The notes: generated by a model from the sequence alone, not told the origin. 9,733 nucleotides of DNA from Holosporaceae bacterium (GCA_031288435.1 JAITRK010000009.1:1-9733); one strand, 5' to 3'; numbered from the stretch's first letter, positions 1 through 6,915 are shown. Numbers and translations are program-made.

Positions 1-1
1 C

Positions 2-898
2 TATGGGAAAAAAGGCGATAGGATAATTACCTGCGTCATCGAACATAAGTGCGTTCTGGAAGCAGTTCACGCCATGTCTCGAGAAGGATTTGAGGAAGTG
101 GTTGTTCCGGTGCATAAGAATGGACTTATAGATCTTGATTTTCTGGCCGATTCCCTTGCCAAGCCAACCGTTTTAGTTTCCGTTGGTTGGGTAAATAACG
201 AGATAGGAGTTTGCCAACCCATCAAGGAAATCAGCGATCTCTGCCGCCAACACGGTGTTTTATTTCACTCGGACGCCGCCCAGGCGGTGGGAAAAGTAGA
301 CGTAGACATATCTCTGGTGGATATGCTGAGTATCTCAGGACATAAAATCTACGGCCCAAAAAGCATTGGCGCTCTCTACGTAAGACAGGATCCTCCTCTG
401 CGACTTAAGCCGCTGTTTCATGGTGGCGGACAGGAAAATGGAATGCGCTCCGGCACACTTCCCACTCCGCTGTGCGTTGGTATCGGCGAAGCCTGTCGCA
501 TTGCCGCCGAGGAAATGTCGACGGAGAGAGAGCGACTACTGGAATTCAAAAATTATTTCATTGAAAAAATTTTCAATAGCCTAGACGAGGTGTATCTCAA
601 TGGCGACCCTGAGCAAAGGATTCCCGGGTGTTTGAATTTTAGCTTCAAGGGAGTAGAAGGAGAATCCGTAATGTTGGGCATGAGTGACGTTTGCATATCT
701 TCAGGATCCGCCTGTACCTCCAAAACTCTGGAGCCGTCTCATGTGATACAGGCACTGGCTGTCCATGAAGACCTGGCCCACTCGTCGCTACGCATAGGCA
801 TTGGAAGGTTCACCACACTCGAAGAAGTGAAATACGTGTCAGAAAAATTGGTGGAAGTGGTGAAACGCATGAGAGCTATGAGTCCAATTTGGCAATAA
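2..898 (+). CDS. iscS: Cysteine desulfurase IscS (5' end outside window)
   Basis: PLP-dependent cysteine desulfurase that takes sulfur from L-cysteine as a persulfide and passes it to IscU. The frame is open from base 2, and the residues before the first Met (base 74) already match IscS (ITC..EHK), so that Met is internal. About 90 N-terminal residues are missing, judged from E. coli IscS (404 aa). Visible motifs are the EHK histidine, the PLP-contacting SDAAQ, the PLP lysine in SGHK (codon 344-346), HGGGQENGMRSGT, and the mobile-loop catalytic cysteine in SSGSACTS (codon 713-715), followed by LAHSSLRIGIGRFTT. The protein ends at MSPIWQ, about 16 residues before the E. coli end. The tail that in E. 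coli contacts IscU is therefore absent, and no other frame downstream restores it. First visible gene of the isc operon; 16 bases separate it from iscU. NifS or SufS are unlikely because the Cys loop is the IscS type. Confidence 0.96.
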   Translation, partial: YGKKGDRIITCVIEHKCVLEAVHAMSREGFEEVVVPVHKNGLIDLDFLADSLAKPTVLVSVGWVNNEIGVCQPIKEISDLCRQHGVLFHSDAAQAVGKVDVDISLVDMLSISGHKIYGPKSIGALYVRQDPPLRLKPLFHGGGQENGMRSGTLPTPLCVGIGEACRIAAEEMSTERERLLEFKNYFIEKIFNSLDEVYLNGDPEQRIPGCLNFSFKGVEGESVMLGMSDVCISSGSACTSKTLEPSHVIQALAVHEDLAHSSLRIGIGRFTTLEEVKYVSEKLVEVVKRMRAMSPIWQ

Positions 899-914
899 TA
901 ATGGAGTATTTCCC

Positions 915-1304
915 ATGAGTTATTCTAAAAGAGTTATTGATCTCTATGAAAACCCTGTAAACGTTGGAAGCCTCGATGAAAACGATGAAAATGTTGGAAC
1001 TGCAGTTGTAGGCTCTCCTGCCTGCGGTGATGTGATAAAATTTCAAATCAAAGTGGGCGAAGATGGAAAAATTTCCGAGGCGAAGTTCAAAGCATTTGGC
1101 TGTGGCGCCGCTATAGCATCCAGCGCTCTGGTTACAAATTGGATACTTGGAAAGAATCTAACCGAAGCTCGCAATATAACAAACAATGAAGTTGCAGAAT
1201 ATCTATCTCTTCCTCCGGTTAAGGCTCATTGCTCCGTCCTTGTAGAAGGAGCCGTTGCCAAAGCCATAGAAAATTATAAATCCAAGAAAGGAAAAACGTC
1301 ATGA
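915..1304 (+). CDS. iscU: Fe-S cluster scaffold protein IscU
   Basis: Scaffold on which [2Fe-2S] clusters are built from IscS-derived sulfur before transfer to apo-proteins. At 129 aa it is normal length and aligns along its whole length with E. coli IscU. The three cluster cysteines are C37 (PACGD), C63 (FGCG) and C106 (HCS), with D39 and H105 also conserved. The HscA recognition motif LPPVK lies at residues 99-103, which implies that the hscB/hscA genes downstream act on this protein. Start is supported by GGAG at 903-906, eight bases upstream, and by the typical N-terminus MSYS..VIDLYENP. The TGA stop overlaps the iscA start (ATGA at 1301-1304), suggesting translational coupling. Nothing in the protein looks degraded. 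Confidence 0.98.
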   Translation: MSYSKRVIDLYENPVNVGSLDENDENVGTAVVGSPACGDVIKFQIKVGEDGKISEAKFKAFGCGAAIASSALVTNWILGKNLTEARNITNNEVAEYLSLPPVKAHCSVLVEGAVAKAIENYKSKKGKTS

Positions 1305-1666
1305 AAGACTGTATAGATTTTACAAATGCAGCCATGAATTTCCTCAGGAAAACGATTTCCGAAAAGAAATGCCTGGGCGTGAGGTTCGATGTCATTTCCG
1401 GCGGATGTCAAGGTATAACCTATGTCGTTGATCCTGTTGAACAAGTCGACGAATCTGATTTCTTTTGGGAAAAAGATAACCTTAATGTTTACGTGACTCC
1501 ACGAGCGCTAATTTTTGTGTCAGGAATGACGGTGGATTACGTAGAAACTGGGCTGACCGGCCATCTGGTTTTCCAGAATCCAAACGCAAAACAGAGCTGC
1601 CATTGCGGAAAATCATTCAGCACAGATACGTCAGTCGCAGCATGTGAAGGAAAATGCTGCTTATAG
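1301..1666 (+). CDS. iscA: A-type Fe-S carrier protein IscA with extra Cys-rich tail
   Basis: HesB/IscA-family carrier that binds iron or an Fe-S cluster and delivers it to target proteins. The three family cysteines are present: C36 (SGGCQG), then C100 and C102 in the CHCGKSF motif. The core also shows TGL..H.VFQNPNAK ahead of the CxC motif. E. coli IscA (107 aa) ends just after CGCGESF; this protein continues for about 15 residues that include C115, C119 and C120 (ACEGKCCL). That tail is unusual and could add metal or thiol chemistry, but its role is unknown. Start ATG lies inside the iscU stop (ATGA), with AAGGA at 1288-1292 eight bases upstream. The operon position, rather than sequence alone, favours IscA over SufA or ErpA. 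Confidence 0.93.
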   Translation: MKDCIDFTNAAMNFLRKTISEKKCLGVRFDVISGGCQGITYVVDPVEQVDESDFFWEKDNLNVYVTPRALIFVSGMTVDYVETGLTGHLVFQNPNAKQSCHCGKSFSTDTSVAACEGKCCL

Positions 1667-1669
1667 GTG
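1665..1669 (+). promoter_or_regulatory. Ribosome binding site deciding the hscB start
   Basis: AGGTG ends six bases before ATG 1676. It overlaps the iscA stop codon (TAG 1664-1666). A GTG at 1667 lies inside this element, so it is a poor start. ATG 1676 also gives the conserved HscB N-terminus MNYYEVFGIP. Confidence 0.55.
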
Positions 1670-1675
1670 TTTACC

Positions 1676-2140
1676 ATGAACTACTACGAAGTTTTTGGAA
1701 TACCGGTATCCTATCGACTGGATCAGCGCGAAATTACGAAAATTTACCTTGAGAAACAAAAAAAGTATCATCCAGACGTGGTCGGCGAAAATTTTTCGTC
1801 AAACTCTTCGCTATTAAATGAAGCCTACGAAGTCCTAAAAGATCCTGTACTTAGAGCCGAGCACTTTCTAACTCTAAAGGAAATTAATATTAAGGAAATT
1901 CCAATAAATTCCATCGACGCCATGGAAATGCTGGAAATGAGAGAGCAATACGAAGCCTTGCTCTCGATAGCCGAAAAAAAAGATTTTCTAGCGTGGCTGA
2001 GGACTTTGGTGTTATCTTTGGTCGATCTGCTCTATGATCTGGAAAACAATCTGCCGGAATTTTGTCGCAAGTTTATAAGAATGCGTTTTTTCTGGGCGTT
2101 TTTAGATAAGGTTGCCTCAGATGTCTATTGTCGGGATTGA
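1676..2140 (+). CDS. hscB: Fe-S co-chaperone HscB (J-domain protein)
   Basis: J-domain co-chaperone that delivers IscU to HscA and stimulates HscA ATPase. From ATG 1676 the product is 154 aa (E. coli HscB is 171 aa). The N-terminal J domain starts MNYYEVFGIP and has the HPD tripeptide at residues 32-34 within KKYHPDVV, followed by LLNEAYEVLKDPVLRAEHFL. The C-terminal half contains MEMLEMREQYE, matching the IscU-binding helical region (LMEQLELREEL in E. coli), and ends near FLDKVASDV. It is somewhat shorter than usual, in both the J domain and the last helix. A GTG at 1667 in the same frame was not chosen because it overlaps the ribosome binding site. The gene overlaps hscA by 20 bases. Divergent overall, but the motifs and the order iscA-hscB-hscA make the call firm. 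Confidence 0.94.
   Translation: MNYYEVFGIPVSYRLDQREITKIYLEKQKKYHPDVVGENFSSNSSLLNEAYEVLKDPVLRAEHFLTLKEINIKEIPINSIDAMEMLEMREQYEALLSIAEKKDFLAWLRTLVLSLVDLLYDLENNLPEFCRKFIRMRFFWAFLDKVASDVYCRD
2104..2111 (+). promoter_or_regulatory. Ribosome binding site deciding the hscA start
   Basis: AGATAAGG, inside the 3' end of hscB, ends nine bases before ATG 2121. A TTG at 2112 in the same frame directly abuts this element and so cannot use it. ATG 2121 gives MSIVGIDLGTT, the expected start of an Hsp70. Confidence 0.5.
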
Positions 2141-3836
2141 TTTGGGAACAACAGCATCGGTGGTTGCGTTTATGCAGCACGGCGTTCCCCGCGCCATCGC
2201 CACCGATGTTGGGAAAGTGACAACACCATCCGTCGTTAGCTATGAAAATACGGAGGTTATCGTAGGTCGAGAGGCAATATATCGCATGGATCCGGCCCAT
2301 TCTGTCTTTTCCATAAAAAGGCTCATGGGAAGCCGAGTAAAATTTTTCAATAAAACTCCGGAAGAAATATCGGCTGACATATTATCCTACATTAAAACGG
2401 CGGCGGAACTGCAGCTGCGAGATTCCATAGAGGCAGCCGTCATCACAGTACCGGCACATTTTTCAGACGCACAGCGAATAGCTACCAAGAGAGCGGCATC
2501 CATCGCCAACATAAAGGTTCTGCGATTGATAAACGAGCCAACGGCCGCAGCCATTGCCTTTGGATTAGACAAAAAAAAAATTGGCGTCTACGCCATATAC
2601 GATTTCGGCGGAGGAACCTTTGATTTTTCCATTCTGCGATTGATAGATGGCGTATTTCAGGTAATAGCCTCCGGCGGCGATAATTGCCTCGGCGGAGACG
2701 ACGTGGATAATTCCATTCTAGAATATAATCTAAAAAATCACGACCTTGACGTCTCGCGGCTGAACGACGGAGAACGCATGCTTGGACGGCTGGTAGCAAA
2801 ATCCCTCAAGGAAAAACTTGGAACCCAGACTGAAACTCATAAAAACTACATTTATCAAGGTAAATCCTATGAATTCCATCTGTCGCAGGAAATTATGGAA
2901 GACATAGCCAAAATATACGTGAACAGAACGCTGAAAATAGCCGATCAGGTATTTAGCGACGCGGCTCTTGCTCCTGGAGAAATCGACGGCATCGTTGCCG
3001 TGGGCGGAATGACAAAAATGCCGCTTGTTAAACTCTCCGTAAAAAATCATTACAACATGGAAGTTTTGGACAACATAAGCGCCGAAGAAGCTGTCGCATT
3101 TGGCGCTGCCATACACGCAGACTCGTTAACAACAAGACGCCGCAGCATGCTACTAATAGACGTAGCGCCGCTTACGTTGGGCATGGAAACATTTGGCGGT
3201 AACGTTGATAAAATTATCCACCGAAACTCTGCCATTCCCATAGCGCAGCGGAGAGAATATACGACCTACCAGGATAACCAAACCGGCATGAAATTTCATG
3301 TCGTACAGGGCGAAAGACCGCTGGCTCGCGACTGCAGGTCATTGGCTAATTTTGAACTAACCGGAATTCCTCCAATGCCAGCCGGAATGGCGAGAGTAAT
3401 TGTTGAATTCTCCATCGACGTCAACGGAATCCTCAGCGTCAACGCCCATGAGAAAAGTACTGGGATTGTGCAATCAGTGCTGGTGGAGCCAGCGTCCGGT
3501 CTATCTGAGAACGACATGCGGAAGATTCTGGAAAACGCTACCAAAAACAGCGAACCAGATACAATTGAAGCAAAAAATGTACTTCTAAAAGTAGAGTCCG
3601 ATCGCCTTCTGAAGTTTTTAGAGTCCATTCTGCTAGAAATAGATGAGCACCAGAGGAATGCCATCATCGACGCAATGAAAAGTTTGAGATGCGCCATTGG
3701 AGCTGGGAAATATGACGAGGCAGCCGAATATAAAAAAAGACTGGAGGCTGCGGCCGGTCAATCCCTGGACGAAATAATTAGCCGCCGCCTCAGCCAAGAA
3801 TCGCAAATTATGTTATCTGGTTCAGTGATTAGATAG
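2121..3836 (+). CDS. hscA: Fe-S specific Hsp70 chaperone HscA
   Basis: ATP-dependent chaperone that binds the LPPVK motif of IscU and promotes cluster transfer. At 571 aa it is shorter than E. coli HscA (616 aa). ATPase-domain motifs in order: GIDLGTT (4-10), NEPTAAAIAFG (138-148), YDFGGGTFDFSIL (160-172), LGGDDVD (190-196) and VAVGGMTKMPLV (292-303). The interdomain linker and start of the substrate domain read LLIDVAPLTLGMETFGG (344-360), followed by EYTTYQDNQTG, VVQGERPLARDCRSL and a helical lid to the end. Between RLMG (67-70) and SADIL (84-88) only 13 residues remain, against about 39 in E. coli, so the small beta element of subdomain IB appears to be missing. A run of ten A (2571-2580) encodes K151-K153. 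The start overlaps hscB by 20 bases. No ferredoxin gene follows. Confidence 0.97.
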   Translation: MSIVGIDLGTTASVVAFMQHGVPRAIATDVGKVTTPSVVSYENTEVIVGREAIYRMDPAHSVFSIKRLMGSRVKFFNKTPEEISADILSYIKTAAELQLRDSIEAAVITVPAHFSDAQRIATKRAASIANIKVLRLINEPTAAAIAFGLDKKKIGVYAIYDFGGGTFDFSILRLIDGVFQVIASGGDNCLGGDDVDNSILEYNLKNHDLDVSRLNDGERMLGRLVAKSLKEKLGTQTETHKNYIYQGKSYEFHLSQEIMEDIAKIYVNRTLKIADQVFSDAALAPGEIDGIVAVGGMTKMPLVKLSVKNHYNMEVLDNISAEEAVAFGAAIHADSLTTRRRSMLLIDVAPLTLGMETFGGNVDKIIHRNSAIPIAQRREYTTYQDNQTGMKFHVVQGERPLARDCRSLANFELTGIPPMPAGMARVIVEFSIDVNGILSVNAHEKSTGIVQSVLVEPASGLSENDMRKILENATKNSEPDTIEAKNVLLKVESDRLLKFLESILLEIDEHQRNAIIDAMKSLRCAIGAGKYDEAAEYKKRLEAAAGQSLDEIISRRLSQESQIMLSGSVIR

Positions 3837-3899
3837 ATATATTAATCTTTTCTATGTCAATTATCTGGCTTTAGAAATTAGGCTGCATAGCATCACGGA

Positions 3900-3928
3900 T
3901 TGCATTATTCCAGATCTCCTGCAATAAT
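3900..3928 (+). promoter_or_regulatory. Candidate promoter ahead of gatC
   Basis: In the 126-base gap between hscA and gatC, TTGCAT (3900-3905) and AATAAT (3923-3928) are 17 bases apart. The second matches the sigma-70 -10 consensus at five of six bases; the first matches the -35 consensus only at TTG. Start of transcription would fall near 3935, about 28 bases before gatC. The same stretch contains a 6-base inverted repeat (ATTGCA 3899-3904, TGCAAT 3920-3925) that overlaps both boxes and might be an operator or chance. Weak evidence in an A+T-rich gap. Confidence 0.3.
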
Positions 3929-3962
3929 AATCAAAGTATTTTAGTTTTAGTTATGGTGCTTG

Positions 3963-4247
3963 ATGAGTGTATCCAGGGAAGATGTAAAAAAGGTAGCGCA
4001 TTTGGCTCGAATAGGAGTTAGCGATTCAGAGATAGATGGAATTCTTCGGGATCTTGATAATATCCTTGGTTTTATCGAGCAGCTCAACAGCGTTGATTGC
4101 TCCGGCGCGAACGATGGCATACAGATCGTCTCAAGTAATATACTGGAGAGAGTAGATGTAGCCGAGCCCTGCGATGTATCTGCGATAATGAGCAACGCTC
4201 CCGAAAAAGAGAGCAATATGTTCGCTGTTCCTAAGGTCGTTGGCTAA
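3963..4247 (+). CDS. gatC: Asp/Glu-tRNA amidotransferase subunit C (GatC)
   Basis: Small subunit of the GatCAB complex, which converts Glu-tRNA(Gln) or Asp-tRNA(Asn) to the amidated forms. It stabilises GatA and bridges it to GatB. The 94 aa length is typical. Family features visible are the N-terminal helix REDVKKVAHLARIGVS, then LDNILGFIEQLNSVD, and the conserved C-terminal AVPKVV, preceded by the usual ILSNAP-like stretch (IMSNAPEKE). ATG 3963 is preferred to TTG 3960, with a weak GGTG at 3955-3958. In many alphaproteobacteria gatC lies beside gatA and gatB; here greA follows after 37 bases, so the catalytic subunits must be elsewhere. Presence of GatC implies that the cell makes Gln-tRNA and/or Asn-tRNA by the indirect route. 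Confidence 0.93.
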   Translation: MSVSREDVKKVAHLARIGVSDSEIDGILRDLDNILGFIEQLNSVDCSGANDGIQIVSSNILERVDVAEPCDVSAIMSNAPEKESNMFAVPKVVG

Positions 4248-4271
4248 TTAATCAAATGAAAGTGATTTGGT

Positions 4272-4276
4272 GAGGG
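4272..4276 (+). promoter_or_regulatory. Ribosome binding site deciding the greA start
   Basis: GAGGG ends eight bases before ATG 4285. In-frame TTG 4267 and GTG 4270 lie upstream of or against this element and would add six residues that are not part of the GreA family. Confidence 0.5.
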
Positions 4277-4284
4277 AAATACCG

Positions 4285-4758
4285 ATGGAAAAAGTTTATA
4301 TGACTCCGGAAGGGTTTAGCATTCTGGAAAATGAATTGAAAAATTTAAAGTTTGTGGAACGTCCTACCATTGTTAACGCCATAGCCGAAGCGCGAGCGCT
4401 TGGTGATTTATCGGAAAATGCGGAATATCATTCTGCCAAAAATAGGCAGGGATTCATCGAAGGTCGAATAAAAGAACTTGAATCGAAATTGTCCAGAGCA
4501 GAAGTCATTGACGTAAGCAAAATAGAAGGGCACAGCGTTAGATTCGGAGCCACGGTAACGCTCTACGACAACGATTCCAAAAGCGAAAAAACCTATAGAA
4601 TAGTCGGCGTCGACGAATCCGACGTAAATAAACATTTGTTATCTGTGGAATGTCCACTAGCCAGAGCCATCGTGGGGAAAAGTGCCGGAGATGAAGTAAA
4701 ACTCAGCACGCCTTCTGGCTTGAAAGAGTACGAAATAGTAGCTGTGAAGTATATCTAG
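4285..4758 (+). CDS. greA: Transcription elongation factor GreA
   Basis: Binds the secondary channel of RNA polymerase and stimulates cleavage of backtracked transcripts. At 157 aa (E. coli 158) it is full length. The N-terminal coiled coil begins MEKVYMTPEGF and contains ERPTIVNAIAEARALGDLSENAEYH; D41 and E44 at its tip are the acidic residues that act at the polymerase active site. The C-terminal FKBP-like domain shows FGATVTL, TYRIVG and SPSG-type turns (STPSGLKEYEI). The start was chosen from GAGGG at 4272-4276 and from alignment with known GreA N-termini. It follows gatC by 37 bases and could share its transcript; fabG follows after 59 bases. Nothing unusual was seen in the protein, and the call is firm. 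Confidence 0.97.
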   Translation: MEKVYMTPEGFSILENELKNLKFVERPTIVNAIAEARALGDLSENAEYHSAKNRQGFIEGRIKELESKLSRAEVIDVSKIEGHSVRFGATVTLYDNDSKSEKTYRIVGVDESDVNKHLLSVECPLARAIVGKSAGDEVKLSTPSGLKEYEIVAVKYI

Positions 4759-4817
4759 CTTCATAAAAGATAAAAGCTGCTAGTTGATGTTGCCTTTAAA
4801 CAGAGAGATAAACAAAA

Positions 4818-5564
4818 ATGTGTAACATATTCGATTTATCTGGAAAAGTCGCCCTGGTAACCGGCGCTACCGGAGCCATCGGCGGAGCCGTTGCCAGGAT
4901 GCTGCACAGAATGGGAGCTACTGTAGCCGTCTCCGGCACCAGAGCGGAAAATCTTGAAATTTTGACGCAGGAATTACAGGAGCGAACACATCCATTTGTC
5001 TGTGATTTGCGGTCCGCAGACGCAGTTGAAAGGCTTGTCCCAAATGTAACGCAAACCTGCGGCAACGTAGACATTCTCGTAAATAACGCAGGCATAACTC
5101 GGGACGACCTACTAATGCGCATGGGCGATGAGGCCTGGAGCGACGTTATGTTTGTGAATCTCGAAGCGCCATTCCGATTAATGAGAGCAGTTTGCCGAAA
5201 CATGATTAAATCTCGCTGGGGACGCATCATAAACATATCCTCCATTGTTGGAGCCGTAGGCAACCCGGGACAGACGAATTATGCTGCCACAAAATCTGGC
5301 CTTTTCGGTCTCTCGAAATCCGCAGCCATGGAGCTAGCCTCGAGAAACATTACCGTAAATTGCGTAGCTCCGGGCTTTATCGAATCACCAATGGTAAAAC
5401 AAATCTCGGAACAACAGCGGGAACGCTTGGAAAAAAGTATTCCACTAGGTAGAGTCGGATCGCCGGCAGAGGTCGCACATGCCGTGGCATTTCTAGCCAG
5501 CGCAGAGGCTTCCTACATCACTGGACATATACTGCATGTCAACGGCGGAATGGTCATGCTATAG
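4818..5564 (+). CDS. fabG: 3-oxoacyl-[acyl-carrier-protein] reductase FabG
   Basis: NADPH-dependent reductase of fatty acid elongation (type II FAS), turning 3-oxoacyl-ACP into 3-hydroxyacyl-ACP in the cytoplasm. Classical short-chain dehydrogenase of 248 aa. The cofactor motif is TGATGAIG (residues 15-22), a variant of TGxxxGIG with the middle glycine moved by one position, as I recall for several alphaproteobacterial FabGs. Next come CDL (62-64), NNAG (89-92), N114 in VNLEAPF, and the catalytic S142, Y155 and K159 (NYAATKSG). The C-terminus TGHILHVNGGMVML is typical of alphaproteobacterial FabG. AGAGAGA at 4802-4808 is the likely ribosome binding site. Usually acpP follows fabG; here the next gene is on the opposite strand 23 bases away. 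Among SDRs, FabG is the best fit along the full length. Confidence 0.94.
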   Translation: MCNIFDLSGKVALVTGATGAIGGAVARMLHRMGATVAVSGTRAENLEILTQELQERTHPFVCDLRSADAVERLVPNVTQTCGNVDILVNNAGITRDDLLMRMGDEAWSDVMFVNLEAPFRLMRAVCRNMIKSRWGRIINISSIVGAVGNPGQTNYAATKSGLFGLSKSAAMELASRNITVNCVAPGFIESPMVKQISEQQRERLEKSIPLGRVGSPAEVAHAVAFLASAEASYITGHILHVNGGMVML

Positions 5565-5587
5565 GTTGATACCAGGGCATGCAATCT

Positions 5588-6910
5588 CTACTTATTTTTA
5601 TGGAAATTAACACCAAAATACCTTGAAATGGCCAAATTTTTTTCATGATCACTCCATAGCGAGGATATATTGTTAGTAGTATGGTCGTTTCGTGGTGATA
5701 CAGGGATATCTACAATAATATCCGTTCTGCCTTTTGCTTTTTCCGATAGAATATATTCAGTGATTTTTTCGCTGCTTTGCGCTGTTACATAAGAATCTTT
5801 AATCGCTAAATACAAGCTTTTTGGGAAACAGAGAATAAAACACACGTATGCAGCTTTAAACAACTTATCTCTTAGTGTATTACCAGAGTAATCGATTCTT
5901 TTTGCTAAATCACACACAGCAATAATACAAAAACAAACAACAGGCATTGTCGTTCTGATTGGATAGATTGGACTGGCAATCATGGAAAAATGAGCGACAA
6001 ACGCCAAAAATACATAGCCAAACGCCATAAAAGATTTACGAACTCCGTCCTGTCGCCAATAAAGTAACAAAATACCTATAAAAAGCGCCATTATTATAAG
6101 GATATGATTTATTATGGCTTTTTGAAAAATAACATGCATAAAATTATACTTAATAATTTCCGCAATGCCATTATGTGCAATATCAAAATGTTTTGCTCGC
6201 ACGTAACTTCCTGGACATGCGATCAAAACGATAAATCCAATTAAAAATCCAACGACTCCCACTAATTCCCAGGGTTCAAATGGAATTTTTTTGTTTCTTT
6301 TGTATAAAATATACAAGGAAAGAGCGATCAAAATCGCTGCGACAGCATTTTCTCCTGAACAGCCAGCAGCTATTCCAAGAAAAAACATTCCAATGGTTGT
6401 CAGACAATTAAATTTAATTACTCCATCAAGCTGGAATCGATAGGGCACCAAAAAAAGTAAATAAAAAAAAGCTGCCCAAAGATATTGAAAACTGCCGTTA
6501 AACCATAGTATGCACTCTCCCCAGGATGCAAAAAAGTACCATAGCAACAAATTTGAGAATAAGTATATTTTAATATCAAAATTTTTATTTTTCCCTACAG
6601 CAAGCGCATACATAGACCAAGAAAATACAAGATATACAAAGCTATTGCATATATTAAATATCCACTTATTATCTAATTTCATAAAAACAAAGAGTAAATA
6701 ATTTACAACAAATCTCCCACTCCAGCATAAATAAAAATCTAACGTAGATATAAATGCATTTTTGTTACATGAACCAACTTTCATAAAAAAATAATCGGGA
6801 TCGAATATGTACGTGAAATGATTCATTATGAAAATAATGAAAAATACAATGCCAAAAGCACATATCATTTGCGCATGTTTTCTTATCGTAGGAATCATTT
6901 TTTCAAACAT
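5588..6910 (-). CDS. Polytopic membrane protein, DUF6056/GT-C-like, probable glycosyltransferase
   Basis: Integral membrane protein of 440 aa with roughly ten or eleven hydrophobic segments, the first at about residues 15-33, and a soluble C-terminal part from about 371. Features recalled for the DUF6056 family, which resembles Gtr-type GT-C enzymes, are an acidic first loop (FDPDYF, D37/D39), SGRFVVNYLL (64-73), WFNGSFQYLW (136-145), GCSGENA (183-189), CPGSYVRA (232-239) and PIYPIRT (314-320). In GT-C enzymes such acidic first loops bind the polyprenyl-phosphate sugar donor, so I infer transfer of a sugar to a surface glycan outside the inner membrane. The preceding glycosyltransferase gene could supply that donor. 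It is the last gene of the minus-strand cluster, 28 bases after its neighbour, and among the most A+T-rich stretches here. Family assignment is from motif memory; acceptor and sugar are unknown. Confidence 0.7.
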   Translation of the reverse strand: MFEKMIPTIRKHAQMICAFGIVFFIIFIMNHFTYIFDPDYFFMKVGSCNKNAFISTLDFYLCWSGRFVVNYLLFVFMKLDNKWIFNICNSFVYLVFSWSMYALAVGKNKNFDIKIYLFSNLLLWYFFASWGECILWFNGSFQYLWAAFFYLLFLVPYRFQLDGVIKFNCLTTIGMFFLGIAAGCSGENAVAAILIALSLYILYKRNKKIPFEPWELVGVVGFLIGFIVLIACPGSYVRAKHFDIAHNGIAEIIKYNFMHVIFQKAIINHILIIMALFIGILLLYWRQDGVRKSFMAFGYVFLAFVAHFSMIASPIYPIRTTMPVVCFCIIAVCDLAKRIDYSGNTLRDKLFKAAYVCFILCFPKSLYLAIKDSYVTAQSSEKITEYILSEKAKGRTDIIVDIPVSPRNDHTTNNISSLWSDHEKNLAISRYFGVNFHKNK

Positions 6911-6915
6911 GCAAT

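Noticed and set aside
74..76. First ATG of the iscS frame as the real start
   Set aside because: The codons before it (from base 2) are open and match IscS, including the EHK histidine, so the gene begins before the window.
1302..1304. Possible TGA recoding, as in some reduced alphaproteobacteria
   Set aside because: TGA ends iscU at the expected family C-terminus and also ends the ThDP enzyme, SDR and glycosyltransferase genes, so the code is standard.
2112..2114. TTG start for hscA
   Set aside because: It abuts the ribosome binding site with no spacing. ATG 2121 is correctly spaced and begins the canonical Hsp70 N-terminus.
2387..3697. Several long antisense open frames over hscA
   Set aside because: They have no recognisable motifs, lie opposite a fully conserved gene, and are explained by its codon composition.
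3899..3925. Hairpin after hscA as a transcription terminator
   Set aside because: The stem is only 6 A+T-rich pairs with a 15-base loop and no following T run. It is noted only as a possible operator overlapping the candidate promoter.
4757..4780. Terminator after greA
   Set aside because: AGCTT/AAGCT gives a 5-base stem with a 12-14 base loop and no T tract, which is too weak to call.
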